A stretch of 64,000 bases of DNA from Eonycteris spelaea (GCA_003508835.1 PUFA01000072.1:620001-684000); one strand, 5' to 3'. Positions 11,735 through 24,329 are shown, counted from the first letter of the stretch. Notes: generated by a model not told the origin, from the sequence alone. Translations and numbers: made by a program.

Positions 11735-11990
11735 ATATGCCCCTCTGATTTGACTCGGCCTCCTGTACTCTTGTGTTCTACCATGAGAAGAGCATTTCTC
11801 ATGTATTCACTGCCCCTTCTGTGGACTAGGCCCAATATCAAAGACATGTCAGAGTAGTTCTGAACCTGATAGCCCAACCTAGATCATTTGACCCACAATC
11901 AGTCTGCAGACGTCATGAACATAAAGATAATATTGTTGTAGACTACTGAGATTTTGAGGTTGCTATTTACCCAAGAAAGGTTGACAAATA
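11735..11990 (+). mobile_element. Old MaLR/LTR-like repeat fragment
   Basis: Contains 'ccatgagaagagcatttctcatgtattcactgccccttc' and ends with 'ctactgagattttgaggttgcta', a decayed version of the 'cactgagattttggggttgtttg' end found in several mammalian interspersed repeats. A similar terminus occurs at 43375-43435. Family not assigned. Confidence 0.35.
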
Positions 11991-13170
11991 CAGTCAAATC
12001 TGTGAATACTCATCAGTACTTTTTAAAAATTGAAACATTTTTAATTTTTTTCTATACCTACAGTGAGTTCAAGTGCATTTATGGACAGAGAAGATGAAGA
12101 AAATATTTTTAAGCAGAAAAGTAAACTAGGACATCTAGATTGGACTAATTACAGTATTATTCCTTAAGGAGTATTATTAGATTCTAAACTTATCAGCTAA
12201 GTTTTAATCTTGGAACATTTAAAGTGAGAAGAGATGCTTCACTAAATCAAATGTATTCTTCTAGATATATTGCTTTTATTAAATTCTAATGCTGATTTTT
12301 TTCTCAATAAAAGGATTCATCAGTTAGCGAACTACTAATGACATGCCTTTTTTTTATAAACTGTAAAATACTATAATTCATATAAATCAATCTCAAGTTT
12401 ATTCATGAAACTTAAAGATTTATAAATCTATTTTTAATATGAGAAATCTATTTCTACATGAGAGAAAGAGACGAGAAATAGGTTTAGGATATACACTATC
12501 CATCCAATCACAGTTCCAGAGAGAGGAAAATGAACAGTCGGAAGAGAAGAATTGGTAAACATAGTAAAAGAAAGCACCTTCAGGAAAGTTTTAAATTTAT
12601 GTAGTTCTAGTTTTTCGTAGAGAAAACTTGGTCTGAAGTACATAATCTGCCATTATCAGAAGAAGAAATTAACAGTATATAAGTGGAAGTAATAGCATTT
12701 AATTTACTCTTTTTAAAATGTTAGAGGAGATTCAGAGATCATCATATAATAATTTCAGCCTTACTTGATTTTCACATACTTTCTTGGAGAAGGGGGTAAG
12801 AAATAGAGTGATCCTGTTAGCAATTGCACATATTGGATTGTTAAGTAGATAAATATTTTTTTTCATGTTTGTCTTATCAGGGGCAAAAAATGAAGACCGT
12901 TGCTCTAATTGTAACACTTATTGCCCTATACTGTAATTAATTTTTTCTATGACTACATCATTCCTGAGACAGTGAGACCCTTAGAAAGAAGAACCCATTT
13001 TACCTGTGTTCAGTTTCCTAGTGCTAGGCCTGGAGTTAAGTACCCAGTAAGTGTAGAAATGAATGTATATGTTGGAATTGATTTATTTGGCTTTTCACAG
13101 TGAAGATCAATATCAGTGTGCGCTGTTCTGAATCATCCTAAAAGATAAATTTTAAGAGAGAAGGAAGACT
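11991..13170. other. Intronic DNA upstream of TANC2 exon
   Basis: AT-rich, with no recognisable repeat or open frame. It ends in the branch-point and pyrimidine-tract region of the exon at 13210. Confidence 0.5.
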
Positions 13171-13209
13171 CTCACCAACCTCTTTGTTCTCTCCTCTTCT
13201 GTCTGACAG

Positions 13210-13392
13210 GTGGCATCTCCACAGAAAGCGATTGTGCTTTTGAGCCAGACTACGCCGTCCCACCACTTCCAGTGAGTGAAGGTATGCAGCACATTCGGAT
13301 TATGGAGGGCATGTCTCGCTCTCTTCCATCCTCCCCCTTACTCACACATCAGTCTATCAGTGTTCGGCTCCAACCTGTGAAGAAGTTAACTG
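13210..13392 (+). CDS. TANC2 coding exon near the N-terminus (long form)
   Basis: TANC2 is a large postsynaptic scaffold with a P-loop ATPase-like region, ankyrin repeats and TPRs; this exon encodes part of its N-terminal disordered segment. The acceptor is a pyrimidine tract followed by CTGACAG at 13203-13209, and the donor is CTG|GTAAGG at 13393. The exon is 183 nt, enters at phase 1 (GT completes a Gly codon) and leaves at phase 1. The frame is open throughout. It reads [20 protein letters not shown] near its start, which I recognise from TANC2, and [12 protein letters not shown] further on. SLPSSPLL is also found in the paralogue TANC1. No other gene I know fits both exons. The leftover G joins CC of the exon at 49429 to give an Ala codon without a shift. 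Confidence 0.9.
13272..13287 (+). promoter_or_regulatory. Alternative 5' splice sites inside the TANC2 exon
   Basis: Two donor-like sequences overlap here. GAAG|GTATGC would end the exon at 13281, again at phase 1, giving a 72-nt exon and a protein shorter by exactly 37 residues. I recall a TANC2 form that passes straight from PVSEG to DAEQELEQ, which fits use of this donor plus skipping of the exon at 49429. CCA|GTGAGT at 13272 matches the donor consensus better but leaves phase 0 and would shift the frame. Confidence 0.6.
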
Positions 13393-13449
13393 GTAAGGAC
13401 TTTACCTAAACTTAGTATGTTTATCAGGAAACCTAACAGTATGACACTT

Positions 13450-15540
13450 TAGGTCATATCAGATATGTTTATGTGCATCTTTAGGTTTTCCTTTTTGGCC
13501 TTCCTAATGTGACAGACTCTTGGAAAGTGGAGCTCCTAGCGATTTTAATTTAGGGAATTAGAGTAGTACTCAGTTTGACAGATTGATGTATTTATTTTCT
13601 AAATGATCCATCTGTTGTAGACATATTTTTCTAGGCTTTCAGGAAATTTCAGGTTTTGCCAGAATACACTGTTGTTCTGATTTCATTTATCAGCTTGTTC
13701 ATGTCAGATTAACAGATGGAGGTATTATAATTTTAGGATAAGAGCTTCATAGTTCAGCAGAGGTATATCAGTCTTATTTTTGTTTGAAATCCTGGTTTGT
13801 GTATTTCATATCTATTTTTAAAAACTGATTTAGATGTTTTCCTCTCCATTGTACATTCCTCCACTTCTTAATATGTTTTCTATCATTCATAAGTTATGGA
13901 TTGCACTGACTTTAATATGATCTCACAATATGTATTGCCCATTCAGAGCAAGTTGTTAGGTGTGAAATTGTGTCTTTATTAAGTGAACTTTTGTTCTTAA
14001 CCTTTTTCAGGAAATAAATTTTAGTGTCTTCGATGATACTTACGTGTGAAAATATGAGTCATTTTGTTAGATTTCTTTTAACATCTGTATATATCCGATG
14101 TCAGTACATTGACTTGGTATTGATTGTTTATGAATGTATGTACATAAGAAATTAAGTCATTCCCAAAGGATATATTGACCACTTCCTATGTGTCTGGCAT
14201 TGAGCTAGACAGTAGTGGCAGGAGGGGAGGGGGATGTTAATTATCGTATGACAATGCTAAAGAAAATAAGAGGAGTGGAGGAAATGGAATTTTTTAGACT
14301 GTTCTATCTATTTTGAATGAAATTTTCACAATGTTTATATTTTTATTAAAATAATAGTATGTCTTTAGTCTATAGTTCCACAAAGCATAAGTTATTTTTC
14401 TTATATCTTATTGTTTTTAAGGCATTTTCAAATAACTGAGTTAAAGCCTACTTTGATTCTTGGGTCATTAGATAAAATTAATAAAATAGTTTAATGACAC
14501 TTTACTAAAATACTTATTTCCTTCTGATATCTAAATATAGGATAAATTTTATGTGATTGGGCTTTATTAAAATTTTATTGCTTACAAATTCCCCCTTCTT
14601 GCAATTTAAGATATTATTGATTACTGAAAATAACAAATAACCAAATCTGATGGCTTTCAAGTAATGTGCTTCATTTTACCACATACTTTGGAAGAAATAG
14701 CAGGAAAAATTTAATATCCTTGTACAAGTTAGCTGTATTTCTTGAGATTTTAGAGATAATCACATTTCTATCCCATTTACTTGTCCCAGTTTGAACTTCA
14801 ACTTAAATAGGCAACCTTTATTAAAAGATAAACACATTTAATATCAAAGTCAATAACATGCCAAATATCACAGAAGTGATGCAGGGAAGCCATAATAAGA
14901 GGTATATTTGGTTAAATACATGTATGAATGATTCAGTTTTAATTTTACAGTGTTCAAAGTAAATGTATCCTGTCAGAGTTTTGTTTTATTTGCTGGAGAG
15001 ACTGTCAAGGGCCTAAGGATTTAGAGATTGGCAATGCATTTTTAAATTTTTGAATGAAAGGAATCTGTGTTCAGAAGGAGGATGCCATGAAAATTTTCTG
15101 TGGCCACTTTTCTGCCAATTGAAGCAGATGATAAGAATTTTCTGGTTTAACATGGAATGAAATTACTTTGAAATTTAAATTTAAAATCATAATAGATTAT
15201 TCATCAGTGATCTTTCCTTTCCTAATTATATTTTGTTATGAATAAATAAAAAGAAAGTGAATGAAGAAAGATTAGCTGACCATGAGGAAATGTATTCCAG
15301 AGAATGGTTCTTAACAAAATGCATTAATTCAGTCCAGCCATTAAGACTATACTTACTAATTTATCTATTTCCATGCATTTAAACTTTCAAGTGCCTTCTA
15401 TTTCTCGTATTCATATTACCAACCAAATTAAATAAGTAGGGCTAGAATATCATCTTATTCTGTTTTCTTATTGATATTCTGATTTTAGTCCCTTGTCTAT
15501 GCTATAGTCAGGGTAGTTTGCTTATTATTCTTCTGTGCTT
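13450..15540. other. Intronic DNA, mostly unclassified
   Basis: No open frame of interest. One short antisense L2 piece lies near 14150-14260. The rest is AT-rich sequence in which I recognise no repeat. Confidence 0.5.
14150..14260 (-). mobile_element. L2 3'-end fragment, antisense
   Basis: 'ttgaccacttcctatgtgtctggcattgagctag' is a decayed copy of the antisense L2 terminus (attgagcgcctactatgtgccaggcactg). Confidence 0.5.
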
Positions 15541-15544
15541 TTTT

Positions 15545-16160
15545 CCTTAATCATTCAACAGGTATTTGTTTAGGGCCTACAAGATGTCAGGCACTACTCT
15601 AGGCACAGTTAATAGAGTGGTGAAAAAGACAATTAAATTATGGCCCCACCTTCAAGGTATTAATATTCCATTTTGGAGAGAGACTGATAATAAATGTGTA
15701 ACCAATAAATAAATAATTTAGATAGTGACGAGTACTACAAAAGTAATAAAGTAGGAAATGGCGTAGAGATGGGGTGGAGTTAGGATTTCTTTCTATGGAG
15801 TGATCAGAGAGGGAGATATTTAAACTGAAATGTGAATAATGAAAAGGAGCCAGCCCTGGGAAGATCTGGGATCAGAGCCCTCCATGCAGAGGGAACAGCC
15901 AGGACAACAGTCCTAAAGCAGAAAGCAGCATTGGCATGTGCAAGGAACTAAAAGAAGACACGGGTGGCTTCAGTGGCTTCAGCAGAGAAAGGGAGGAGAG
16001 GGTACTAGAAAATAGTTGAAGAGATAGGCAGAGGCCAGCATTTTTAGGGTCATGGTAAGGAGCCTACTCTGTAGGATGTTAAGCAGAGCTGGAATGGGAA
16101 GTAATGTGATCAGATTTACCTTTTAATTAGATTTTGTTGGCAAGCGGAGGGACTAGGCAT
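15545..16160 (-). mobile_element. L2 LINE 3' end, antisense
   Basis: Starts with 'attcaacaggtatttgtttagggcctac', then 'tgtcaggcactactctaggcac', and continues through the L2 3' region ('cagagggaacagccagga', 'ggaatgggaagtaatgtgatcagattta'). It is one of the longest and clearest L2 copies in the window. Confidence 0.75.
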
Positions 16161-16498
16161 CCCATCCCTTGTTCATTAACCTTGTACAAGTTTTCCTGAT
16201 ATTTAAATAGATCTTTAACTTCTAACAAGTTAAAAAGTGGTGAAAAGAATCTTTTTTTGTTTTTTTATCTTATAATGAAGGAGTACCTTTCTTGCCATTG
16301 TTATTATATAACCGATGTACTCTTAGTATATTTATTTTAGTCCTTCACACATGTGTATGAACACCCATTTGCAGAAATAGGTCCATTCCATTTCCAAATA
16401 CTTTAACTTACCTTTAGTCTTCATGGAGTGAGAATGGGGAAAGGCCTGCTCAAGAATAAAGACATATAATTTGGAGCTTGAAAACTAATTTTTACATC

Positions 16499-16543
16499 CC
16501 TACCTACCTACATATCTACCTACCTATTTATCTACTTACCTTG
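16499..16543. repeat. (CTAC/CTAT)n simple repeat
   Basis: Imperfect tetranucleotide run of CTAC, CTAT and TTAC units. Confidence 0.8.
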
Positions 16544-16599
16544 CTCTATTCAGTACAAAAACAAATTAATGCAAGTAGTGAAAGTGGTTGAGAGAAAAA

Positions 16600-16805
16600 C
16601 TAGCTCTGTGGTCATACTGCTTGAGTCTGTAATCCTGCTCTGAGAAAGTCACTTCACTACGGTGTGGTTCTGTTTCTTCATGTAAAACGGGGATAACAAT
16701 TTGTCGTAACTCATGCTTGTTGATGATCACATTGTTTAATACTTGCTTAAAACTGCATTTGGCAGACATTAAATGCTCCGAATATGTTAGCTGTTACTGT
16801 TAATA
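16600..16805 (+). mobile_element. MIR SINE
   Basis: Decayed MIR in sense orientation: 'gtcacttcactac', 'gtttcttcatgtaaaacggggataa' and 'ggcagacattaaatgctc' correspond to the conserved core and 3' end. Confidence 0.7.
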
Positions 16806-16919
16806 AAATTTGTTTAAATTTGGTGGGGAGATTTTTAAAATTACTTTTAACATTAGATACCAATTTGGAACTTTAAAACTTCGCATGTTTTAAAAATCAT
16901 ACTTTTAAATGAGTGATAG

Positions 16920-17130
16920 TAATAATGACGGTAATTCTCATTTGAATGCCTACACACACATATTAGCTCCTGTATTCTTCACGTGTATCTCCATTCACAC
17001 ATGAGTAAATTAAGTGTTAGGTAAAATGTCTTGCTCAAAATAATACAACTAGCAAGCTGTCAGAGCCAAAGTTAATACCCAGGCCCTTAAACCCCAAATT
17101 TATCTCATTATACCAGTGAAGAAATGAGGT
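16920..17130 (-). mobile_element. MIR SINE, antisense
   Basis: 'acatgagtaaattaagtgttaggtaaaatgtcttgctcaaaataatacaactagcaagc' is the antisense MIR core (gatgaggaaactgag...cacacagctagtaag). Confidence 0.7.
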
Positions 17131-17974
17131 TTAGAGAAGTTAGCTAACTCACCCAAGACATCTGGTATATTGGTTAATACCTTTTTATCCAAGTAGCACA
17201 AGATACAGCCAAATGGTTTAAGCAGTAAAGAGAGACTAGAAGTCACAGAGGCCAGGCAAACCTAAGGGCTCACTTGGCTTAGTTAGATATTGCTGTGCAT
17301 TAGGGAAGATGTGGAAGAGAGTATGTAAAGACAACACTTTGTTGGCCCCCATTGTTTGTGGTAACAGGATTGCCACAGCTCTCTAGATTCCTATTCAGTG
17401 CTCTTTCCAAGATGTTTTTGATCATAATATCATGAAACCCATCAGCTTATTCCTTAAAATATTGATGATTAGAATCCCAGTAGTTTCATTCATTCAACAC
17501 ATACTGATTTATACTGTTTGCCTATTATGTACTCTGTAAGTTTAGTAGAAGTTAAATTTTCAATATTCACACTATTGGTAGGGGTATAAATTGGTGTAAT
17601 AATGCACATAATTCTTGACACAGTGATTTTATTAGTAAGAGTTTATTTCGTTAAAAAATTTGAATATGTTCAAAATATACATTTATGTTTGTGTGTATGT
17701 ATAGTATTGTTTATACAGTAAAAATTAAAATCTAAATATCAGTAATAGCAGTCCATTTGTGTTTTAAAATGATATATACACATGCATACCTTTGGCGTTG
17801 GTGTGGAGATGCAATAACTAACTCAGAAGTGGGAGAGGGATGACAGATTTTGTTGTATACCTTTATATACTGTTTGTGTTCTTTACCTCTTTAAGATCCA
17901 AAATCTCATGAGGCAATATAACGATAGATCCTGACTGCCATTTCTTTCTTGTGTAAACTCATGCTTGCTCTAAG
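17131..17974. other. Intronic DNA with a short L2 piece
   Basis: 17482-17560 looks like an antisense L2 end ('cattcattcaacacatactgat'). 17560-17640 may be a scrap of LINE ORF2. The remainder is unclassified. Confidence 0.4.
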
Positions 17975-18120
17975 TGTCTGCACTTCAGTTTCCTTGTTTC
18001 TAAAATAGGGATAATAATAGTACCTACTTCATAGGACTATTAGGAGATCTGGATGAGTTGGCACATATAAGTTCATAAGACAATGTCTGACATAGAGTAA
18101 GTAGTCAATGTTAGTTGCAA
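17975..18120 (+). mobile_element. MIR SINE
   Basis: 'cacttcagtttccttgtttctaaaatagggataataatagtacctacttcatagga' and 'gacatagagtaagtagtcaatgttagttg' are the MIR core and 3' end. Confidence 0.8.
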
Positions 18121-19289
18121 AGATATAATTTTAAGGGCTTTATGTGACTTTTGGCTATGTCAAATATTATTCTGAACCTTTGGAAGGTGACCTTCAAGTA
18201 TTTTTTTAATTGCCATAAGTGAATCCCTCTACCTTTTTGAGGTGTAAATACTGATGTCAGATGGATTATTATGTAGTCTCTGGGGGGAAAAAAACCACAA
18301 TTTTGACCCTATTTTAAAAAGTATTTGCTGTCACTATCTGGGAATGACTGTGTAGCAAAGCCAGTGTAGAAGGTAAATAAGTCACAATAACGAATCTGAT
18401 CGTGCTGCAGCCTAGTTATTTTAGCTACTAGCTATAGCCAAAATATTATTTTCATCATGAATAAAATGGAATCATCGACTTGTTTCTGAGACATCCTAAG
18501 AAAATCATTTGAAGATATTTTGACATTAAAAAGAGCCTATGCATAATGTTAATGTGCATAGGCTGATATATTCTAGTGTAGTTATGGTATGTTCTTCACA
18601 TAAGAATAATTATCTTGCAATTTTTTGGAAACATTGGAATTCAGGATATACTTTAGTGAATTTTATTATTAGAAAAAATACAGGTTGCTGTGAAGATTAA
18701 ATACGATTTCTTAAACATACAACCTAGCATGTAATAAACATTGAATAAATGTTAATTTTCTTCTCATTTTTATATTGGATAAAATGGAAACATAGTCTTG
18801 AGAGAATTATTGAAAAGCCAATTTGAAAATGTAAAGAGCCTAGAGATCGTGTTCGTCTACACAGTCTGATTTATTTCATTGTACTCATGATACCGTAGCA
18901 TGAGTAAATATCTTGTATTTTCAGAAAAAAAACACAAGAATTCAAGATGTATTATAGTGTATTTATTAGATTAAAAAATATAGTAGACATGTGTGGTCGT
19001 CTAAGCTCCTGTTAGTCTTAAGTGAGGTATTTCTATTTTAATTTCCATTAAGATAAAGTATCTTACCGGATATTTTTAAAGGCGAAATGAGAAACTGTAT
19101 ATGAACACTTTTCAGCTCTTAGAGTAATAGTACTAATTAAACTGGATCTGGACCTCACTCAAGTACTGTTTCTAATTCAGAGTCTCTAATTTTATGGGTT
19201 GAAGATAGATGCCAAGGTTTACTCAGTGATGCTGCGGCTTCCCTGGCTGGCCCTGTAGCCTCTCAACCGAAAGTAGAGAACATTAGGGG
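18121..19289. other. Intronic DNA with a partial MIR
   Basis: 18675-18755 carries a sense MIR 3' part ('gctgtgaagattaaata...taataaacattgaataaatgtta'). Otherwise AT-rich with no gene or clear repeat. Confidence 0.45.
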
Positions 19290-19720
19290 GTTATTAGTTA
19301 ATTCAGTTTAGATCATTTCAGTTTTCATGAGTCCATACTGTTATAGAAAATCAGAGCCAGACAGTAAAGTGGTAAAGATGGATTTTATTCAGGAACTATT
19401 GCAATGGGGAAAAAGAGACCTCAGTATAGAACTAGGCTCAATTTCTAATATAGTAAAGACGGCTAAGGATTTGTAGCCAAGGAGGTAGGTGGGGCGGACC
19501 ACAGTATATGAAAAATTACTAAGAGGAGACATCAACAATAGGGAGATTCGTGCTAAACCAATTTAACAGACTTTTGTTGAAGGCAGGCCAGGGTGATCAG
19601 ATCTCAAGGGAGATTCTAACTAAACTGACTTAGCAGGAGTCTTGCTACAACTGGGCTATGCTGCAGATGATAAGGCCCAATTCTGAGGCATAGTGGAGAA
19701 GAGGGCCTAGAAGGAGCCTG
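19290..19720 (-). mobile_element. Possible ERV LTR fragment, antisense
   Basis: On the minus strand a 'gttcctgaataaaatccatctttaccac' segment near 19380 looks like the polyadenylation region of an ERV1-type LTR, and the flanking purine-rich sequence has LTR-like composition. No terminal TG/CA pair or target duplication was established. Confidence 0.4.
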
Positions 19721-19829
19721 ACAATCAAGGAGAGAGTCTTTGTCAGAATGTAGATTTTGAGTACCAAAATATCAACATATATTATCAAATGAATCCTTTC
19801 GTGATGTTTACACACACAGGATTCGGATA

Positions 19830-20040
19830 GTGCTGCATTGGTCAAGAGCCCAGGCTTTTCAGTAGGTCAAAAGACCGTGTTAAAATTCCATACTCATTCA
19901 TTTGTAAGCTGTATCTCTGGACAGCTTAACTCTTTTTGACCATCTGTCTTTATATGTAAGTAAGAATAATAATACCTTAGAGCTGAGAGGAATACAGAAA
20001 TGTTTGTAGAGAGTTTCTCTATGTACCTAGCACTTACTGT
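19830..20040 (+). mobile_element. MIR SINE
   Basis: Decayed sense MIR: 'aagagcccaggcttt', 'ctgtatctctggacagcttaactctttttgaccatctgtc' and 'taagaataataatacctta' follow the consensus order. Confidence 0.6.
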
Positions 20041-20345
20041 GTTAAACATTTGACTTGACAGTTAATTGCTTTTTAAATATCATTATCTTTAAACACCATT
20101 AAGCTCTATAACATTCAGTACTATACCCAGAATGTAATTCTCAATATTTAAAAAAGCCTAAAAGAAAACACATATTTACTTGTCATAAAATTATGTAAGC
20201 TAACTTATTTTGCTTTTGATGAAATTATGTCACTTTACTGTGATCAATACAGTAATTGTTTAAATTAATAAATAAATTTTTTTTATAGATAAACTCTTTC
20301 AAAATGGAAGTCTGTATGGGGAAAAATGATAAAATAAATTCTAAT
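20041..20345. other. Intronic AT-rich DNA
   Basis: Nothing recognisable. Confidence 0.5.
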
Positions 20346-20900
20346 AGGTGAAAAAGTTAACAGTCACTTGGTCAATAATCTCAGCTATTCTGTCCAAGGA
20401 AGAAGAAAATGTTTTCTATCCTAGGTTCTTTTGGCTGGTCTTAACCCACATACATGAGAGAGTAAGAAACCTCACATACATGAGAGGTTCAGAGGCAGAA
20501 AGGTCAAATGGGGTACATGTGGCACCCTGAGCAAAGGGCAAGGGAAGAGTCTTAAGGCTTCAGAGGAGAGGGAGGTTTTTCCCCTCACTGTAAGATGAGC
20601 CAATGCTCAGTCAGTAGGAGCTTGCCCTGACCTATAGATAGGTCATAGGAAATCTTTCTAGTAATAACTCTTATTATGGGCAAGGCCCCCAAAGTTAGAT
20701 TCTTCTAGGTAGTTAAGGGAGGGGCAGAAGTTTCTTCTGAACCTTCAGAGTCTCAGTTACCTTCAGCTTAAAATAATCTACATGCCAAAGTAGCACATTT
20801 TGGGGATGCCTGTTCTGAACCCCTTCAATCCTTTTTAACTGGTATTTGGTAGTTCTAAGAGGTATCACTTTTAAATATAGCAGATACCATGAAGTTTACA
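20346..20900. other. Unclassified, possibly LTR-derived
   Basis: Less AT-rich than its flanks, with short internal duplications ('acatgagag' twice near 20450 and 20480) and 'tgccaaagtagcacattttggggatgcctgttctgaacccc'. The composition resembles a retroviral LTR, but I cannot name a family. Confidence 0.3.
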
Positions 20901-21495
20901 GAAAAAAAAATTCTTCTTTGTTCCATGCTTCCTCTGTTATCTGCCCCAGAAAATGCACCATGATTTTATGCCACAGTTCCTATAGGAAGCCTGTTTTTAT
21001 ACTTAATTGTCTATGTCTTCCCTGCTTCCTTATCTGCCCACCTCCTGTGGAATGTGAGCAGTTCACAGGGTGTCAGATGTTGAATGTAAAGACTAAATAT
21101 TGTTTATCAGTAGTACTTCTCATTCACAAAGCATCATGAAAGACAAATAAGTAAAATATTCATGATTAAGAAGAAATCCTTTTAGTGACTCTTTGAACAG
21201 GAATTAATTATAGTATGGGATTATGGAAAGTTTAGCACTAAATATATATTCATGTTATAATAATAGAACTTATTATAATGCTAAACTATATTTTTCCTCC
21301 TTATAGAAAATTATGTGCTCAGATTAATGGATGTATTCACCCATATGAGTAATAAATATGTGCAATGACAGAATACTTCTTCCTCGGTGAACGTTTTAAA
21401 CACTAGAGGGCAGAGTGTTTCAAAGGACATGTTCATTATAAATATATCCTTGTCATTCATTCTTTCATGGCATTGGCTGCCTTTTTAAAAATATG
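20901..21495. other. Intronic DNA with a CTCF-like motif
   Basis: Mostly AT-rich. ACACTAGAGGGCAG at 21400-21413 matches the CTCF core CCASYAGRKGGCRS except at the first base, in the same orientation as the motif near 514. Nothing else recognised. Confidence 0.4.
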
Positions 21496-22411
21496 GCAGG
21501 TCCAATAAACATATGAAAAGATGCTTAATGTCATTAATCATCAGAGAAATGCAAATTCATACCACAGTGAGATATCACCTTACACCTATGAGAATGGCTA
21601 TCATCAGTAAATCAAAAAGCAAGTGTGTTGATGAGGATGTGGAGAAAAGGCACCCTTGTACACTGTTGGTAGGATTGCATATTGGTATGTCCCCTATGGA
21701 AAACTGGAGATTCCTCAAAAAATTTAAAATAAAACTACCTTATGATCCAGCAATTCCACTTCTGAGTATTTATCCAAAGAAAACTAAAACACTAATTTGA
21801 AAAGAGATTTGTACCCCTATGTTTATTGCAGTGCTTTTTACAATATCCAAGACACAGAAGCAACTGAAGTGCCCATCAATAGATGATTGGATAAATAAGT
21901 GGTACACATATACAATAGAACATTACTCAGCCTTAAAAAAAAAAAAAAAAAGGAAAAGAAATCTTACTATTTGCAAGGACATAGATAGACCTAGATTATG
22001 CTAAGTGAAATAAATCAGACATAGAAAGACAAATACCATATGATTTCACTTGCATGTGGAATCTAAAGAACAAAATGAACAAACAAAATGGAAACAGGCT
22101 CATAGATACAAAGAACAAACTGGCGATTGCCAGATGGGAGCGGGGTTATGGGGCTGGGTGAAAAAGGTGAAGGGATTAAGAAGTACAAATTGGTAGTTAG
22201 AAGATACTCATGGGGATGTGAAGTATGGCATAGAGAACATAGTCAATAATATTATAATAACTATGTACAGTGCCAGGTAGGTACTAGATTAATCAGAGAG
22301 ATAATGTCATAAATTATATAAATGTCTAAACACTATGCTGAAGCTAATATAATATTGAATGTTAACTCTTAATTGAAAAATAAAAATAGTAAAACATCAA
22401 AAAAAGAAATA
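21496..22411 (+). mobile_element. LINE-1, 5'-truncated (ORF2 C-terminus, 3' UTR, A-rich tail)
   Basis: Sense LINE-1. The C-terminal end of ORF2 is readable from about 21513 to 21990 with frame breaks: 'gagaaatgcaaattcataccacagtgagatatcacc', then 'ccagcaattccacttctgagtatttatccaaag' and 'aacattactcagcctta'. A 3' UTR follows, with the same terminal block as at 7455-7632, and an A-rich end at about 22395-22411. ORF1 and nearly all of ORF2, including endonuclease and RT, are absent, so it is inactive. It is less decayed than the L1M relics and so probably younger. Frames at 21513-21800 and 21819-22004 are pieces of this ORF2. Confidence 0.88.
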
Positions 22412-22582
22412 AGGCCATTTTGGAATCATCTATATGTATGAATAATCTGTTTTGTTTAGACAACATAATGAACAGTGTTCTGATATATGTCGGAGTTGGT
22501 TGAACATCAATGTTTTCCCTCCTTTTCTAGTTAAAGTCTCTATTGCTGGCTTTCTGAAAGTGACTAGTAAAATAAGAGGATG

Positions 22583-22654
22583 GATATATATACATATATA
22601 TATATATATACACACACAGACACATATATACACACACATATGTGTGTGTATGTA
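22583..22654. repeat. (TA)n/(CA)n/(TG)n microsatellite
   Basis: Alternating TA, CA and TG runs; the frames read through it on both strands are low-complexity artefacts. Confidence 0.9.
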
Positions 22655-24325
22655 TCATTTAGTGAATTTAATAAATTCAGATTTGTTTAATGAATTAAGT
22701 AAAGTGAAAGATTTGATATGTATATTTTAAAGCTCAATATTCCCTTTTATGTTCTATTTATCAATAAAGACATTCTGAAAGAGCCACCTGCTAGCTAATG
22801 AATTTTTTCAAATATTGATATTATAATTTAGAGATAGAATCATACATGTGGGAAAATTTTATTCAGGGGTTAGGTAATAAAGTAAACATATCAAACAAAA
22901 ACTGTGTATAATGAAAATTATCCTCACAAATCCCTTAAATATCATTCATGACATTCATTAAACAGAAATACTACTTCTTAATATGTCCAACCGTGCTAGT
23001 TTATCTTACTCTTTTATTGACCGCCAGATGAATAGTTGGCTTTTTAAAGAATTTTTTTTCCTTCTCCTTTAGTCATTACAAATTGAAGTCCTGATATGGG
23101 GCAGTAATGATTCCTAGGAAAGGAAAAAATCCCACATTAGAAATCTGGCCAAAGCTTGAATTACTATAACAAATAGAATGGATACTTTCTTACTTTTCTG
23201 AGAATAGGGATTTTATATTTCACCTCTTTATAAGTATTACCCTATCTATAAGCACTGTGGAGTTGAGCACTGATAATTACTCCTTAGAAAGCTTATAGAG
23301 GGGGAAGACTGGGAAAATAATTGGGGGGGAAAAAAGGAATATAAAACTCTGGAAGTCTTAGAATGATTTAAATTAATCATAAGGGAGTTAAAAATTAGCT
23401 ATGGGAATAGTTTAGCCCCTTAAATCTCTTTCTACCCTTACACTATGTTAAACCCATTTTTTTCAAAACCAAAAATAAAACAAAACCTATGTACTTTGTC
23501 TTTTAAGGTACCTTAGTCATTTCCTCAAGCCAGTCAATTCATGCAGAGCATAAGCAACATGAAAATGGAAGCCAGTGGAAAAATGATTTGTCCAAGTTTG
23601 TATTTTTTACAGAATTATTCTGGAATCCATCTATTGCATAGATCGGCTTAGCTTGACTTGGGGGAGAGGTGAACTTCCCCTCTTTTTCCTAAGGTATTGA
23701 GTTATTGGTCTTCTAAAAGTCACAACTAAAGAGAGTGTCCCTCAGAAATAATCATTGGGGCAAGAAAATATTTGATGTAAAAGTTTATTAGAAGAGATTA
23801 GACTGTCAAGGAAACAAACTGAGGTGTGCTGTTCATGGAATTTTCAAATCTAACATAAATGCTTATTTTTAAGTTTGCCCTACAGCTTTCTAGTTAGGTG
23901 AAATAAAAAGTAACTGAAAATCATTTGGAACAAATTTCTCATTTTGCATGTTCTTTAGAAATTGCTCATACTTCTTTATTGCCAAGTTATCATTTTTAAA
24001 AGACATTTATAAGTCATGCTGGTGCAATAGAATTACTTTTACATGATTATGTTAAATAATTCTTTAACACTAGTCCACAGCATCTGTTTACTATAATTCT
24101 AAAATGAAATAGCTCTTTGCAACAAATATGTGCAATGTGATGAAACCAAATATTCAATCAAACATAAAAAGTAGCTCAAAAAAATATTTACTCTTTTAGG
24201 CTATTTTCCGTCTGTTGAGTTCTATTGAAATTCATTTCCCCTTTTTATCTTTACTGTTTTTGCTTAAGTAGGTATTTTTAAATAAGATAACATACATTTT
24301 TAGAGTTTCAAGCCATTGAATTATA
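22655..24325. other. Intronic DNA, no gene seen
   Basis: AT-rich, stop-rich, and no repeat that I can name. Confidence 0.5.
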
Positions 24326-24329
24326 TTTT

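Noticed and set aside
22430..22730. Open frames on both strands across a TA/CA/TG run
   Set aside because: Low-complexity microsatellite translation, not coding.
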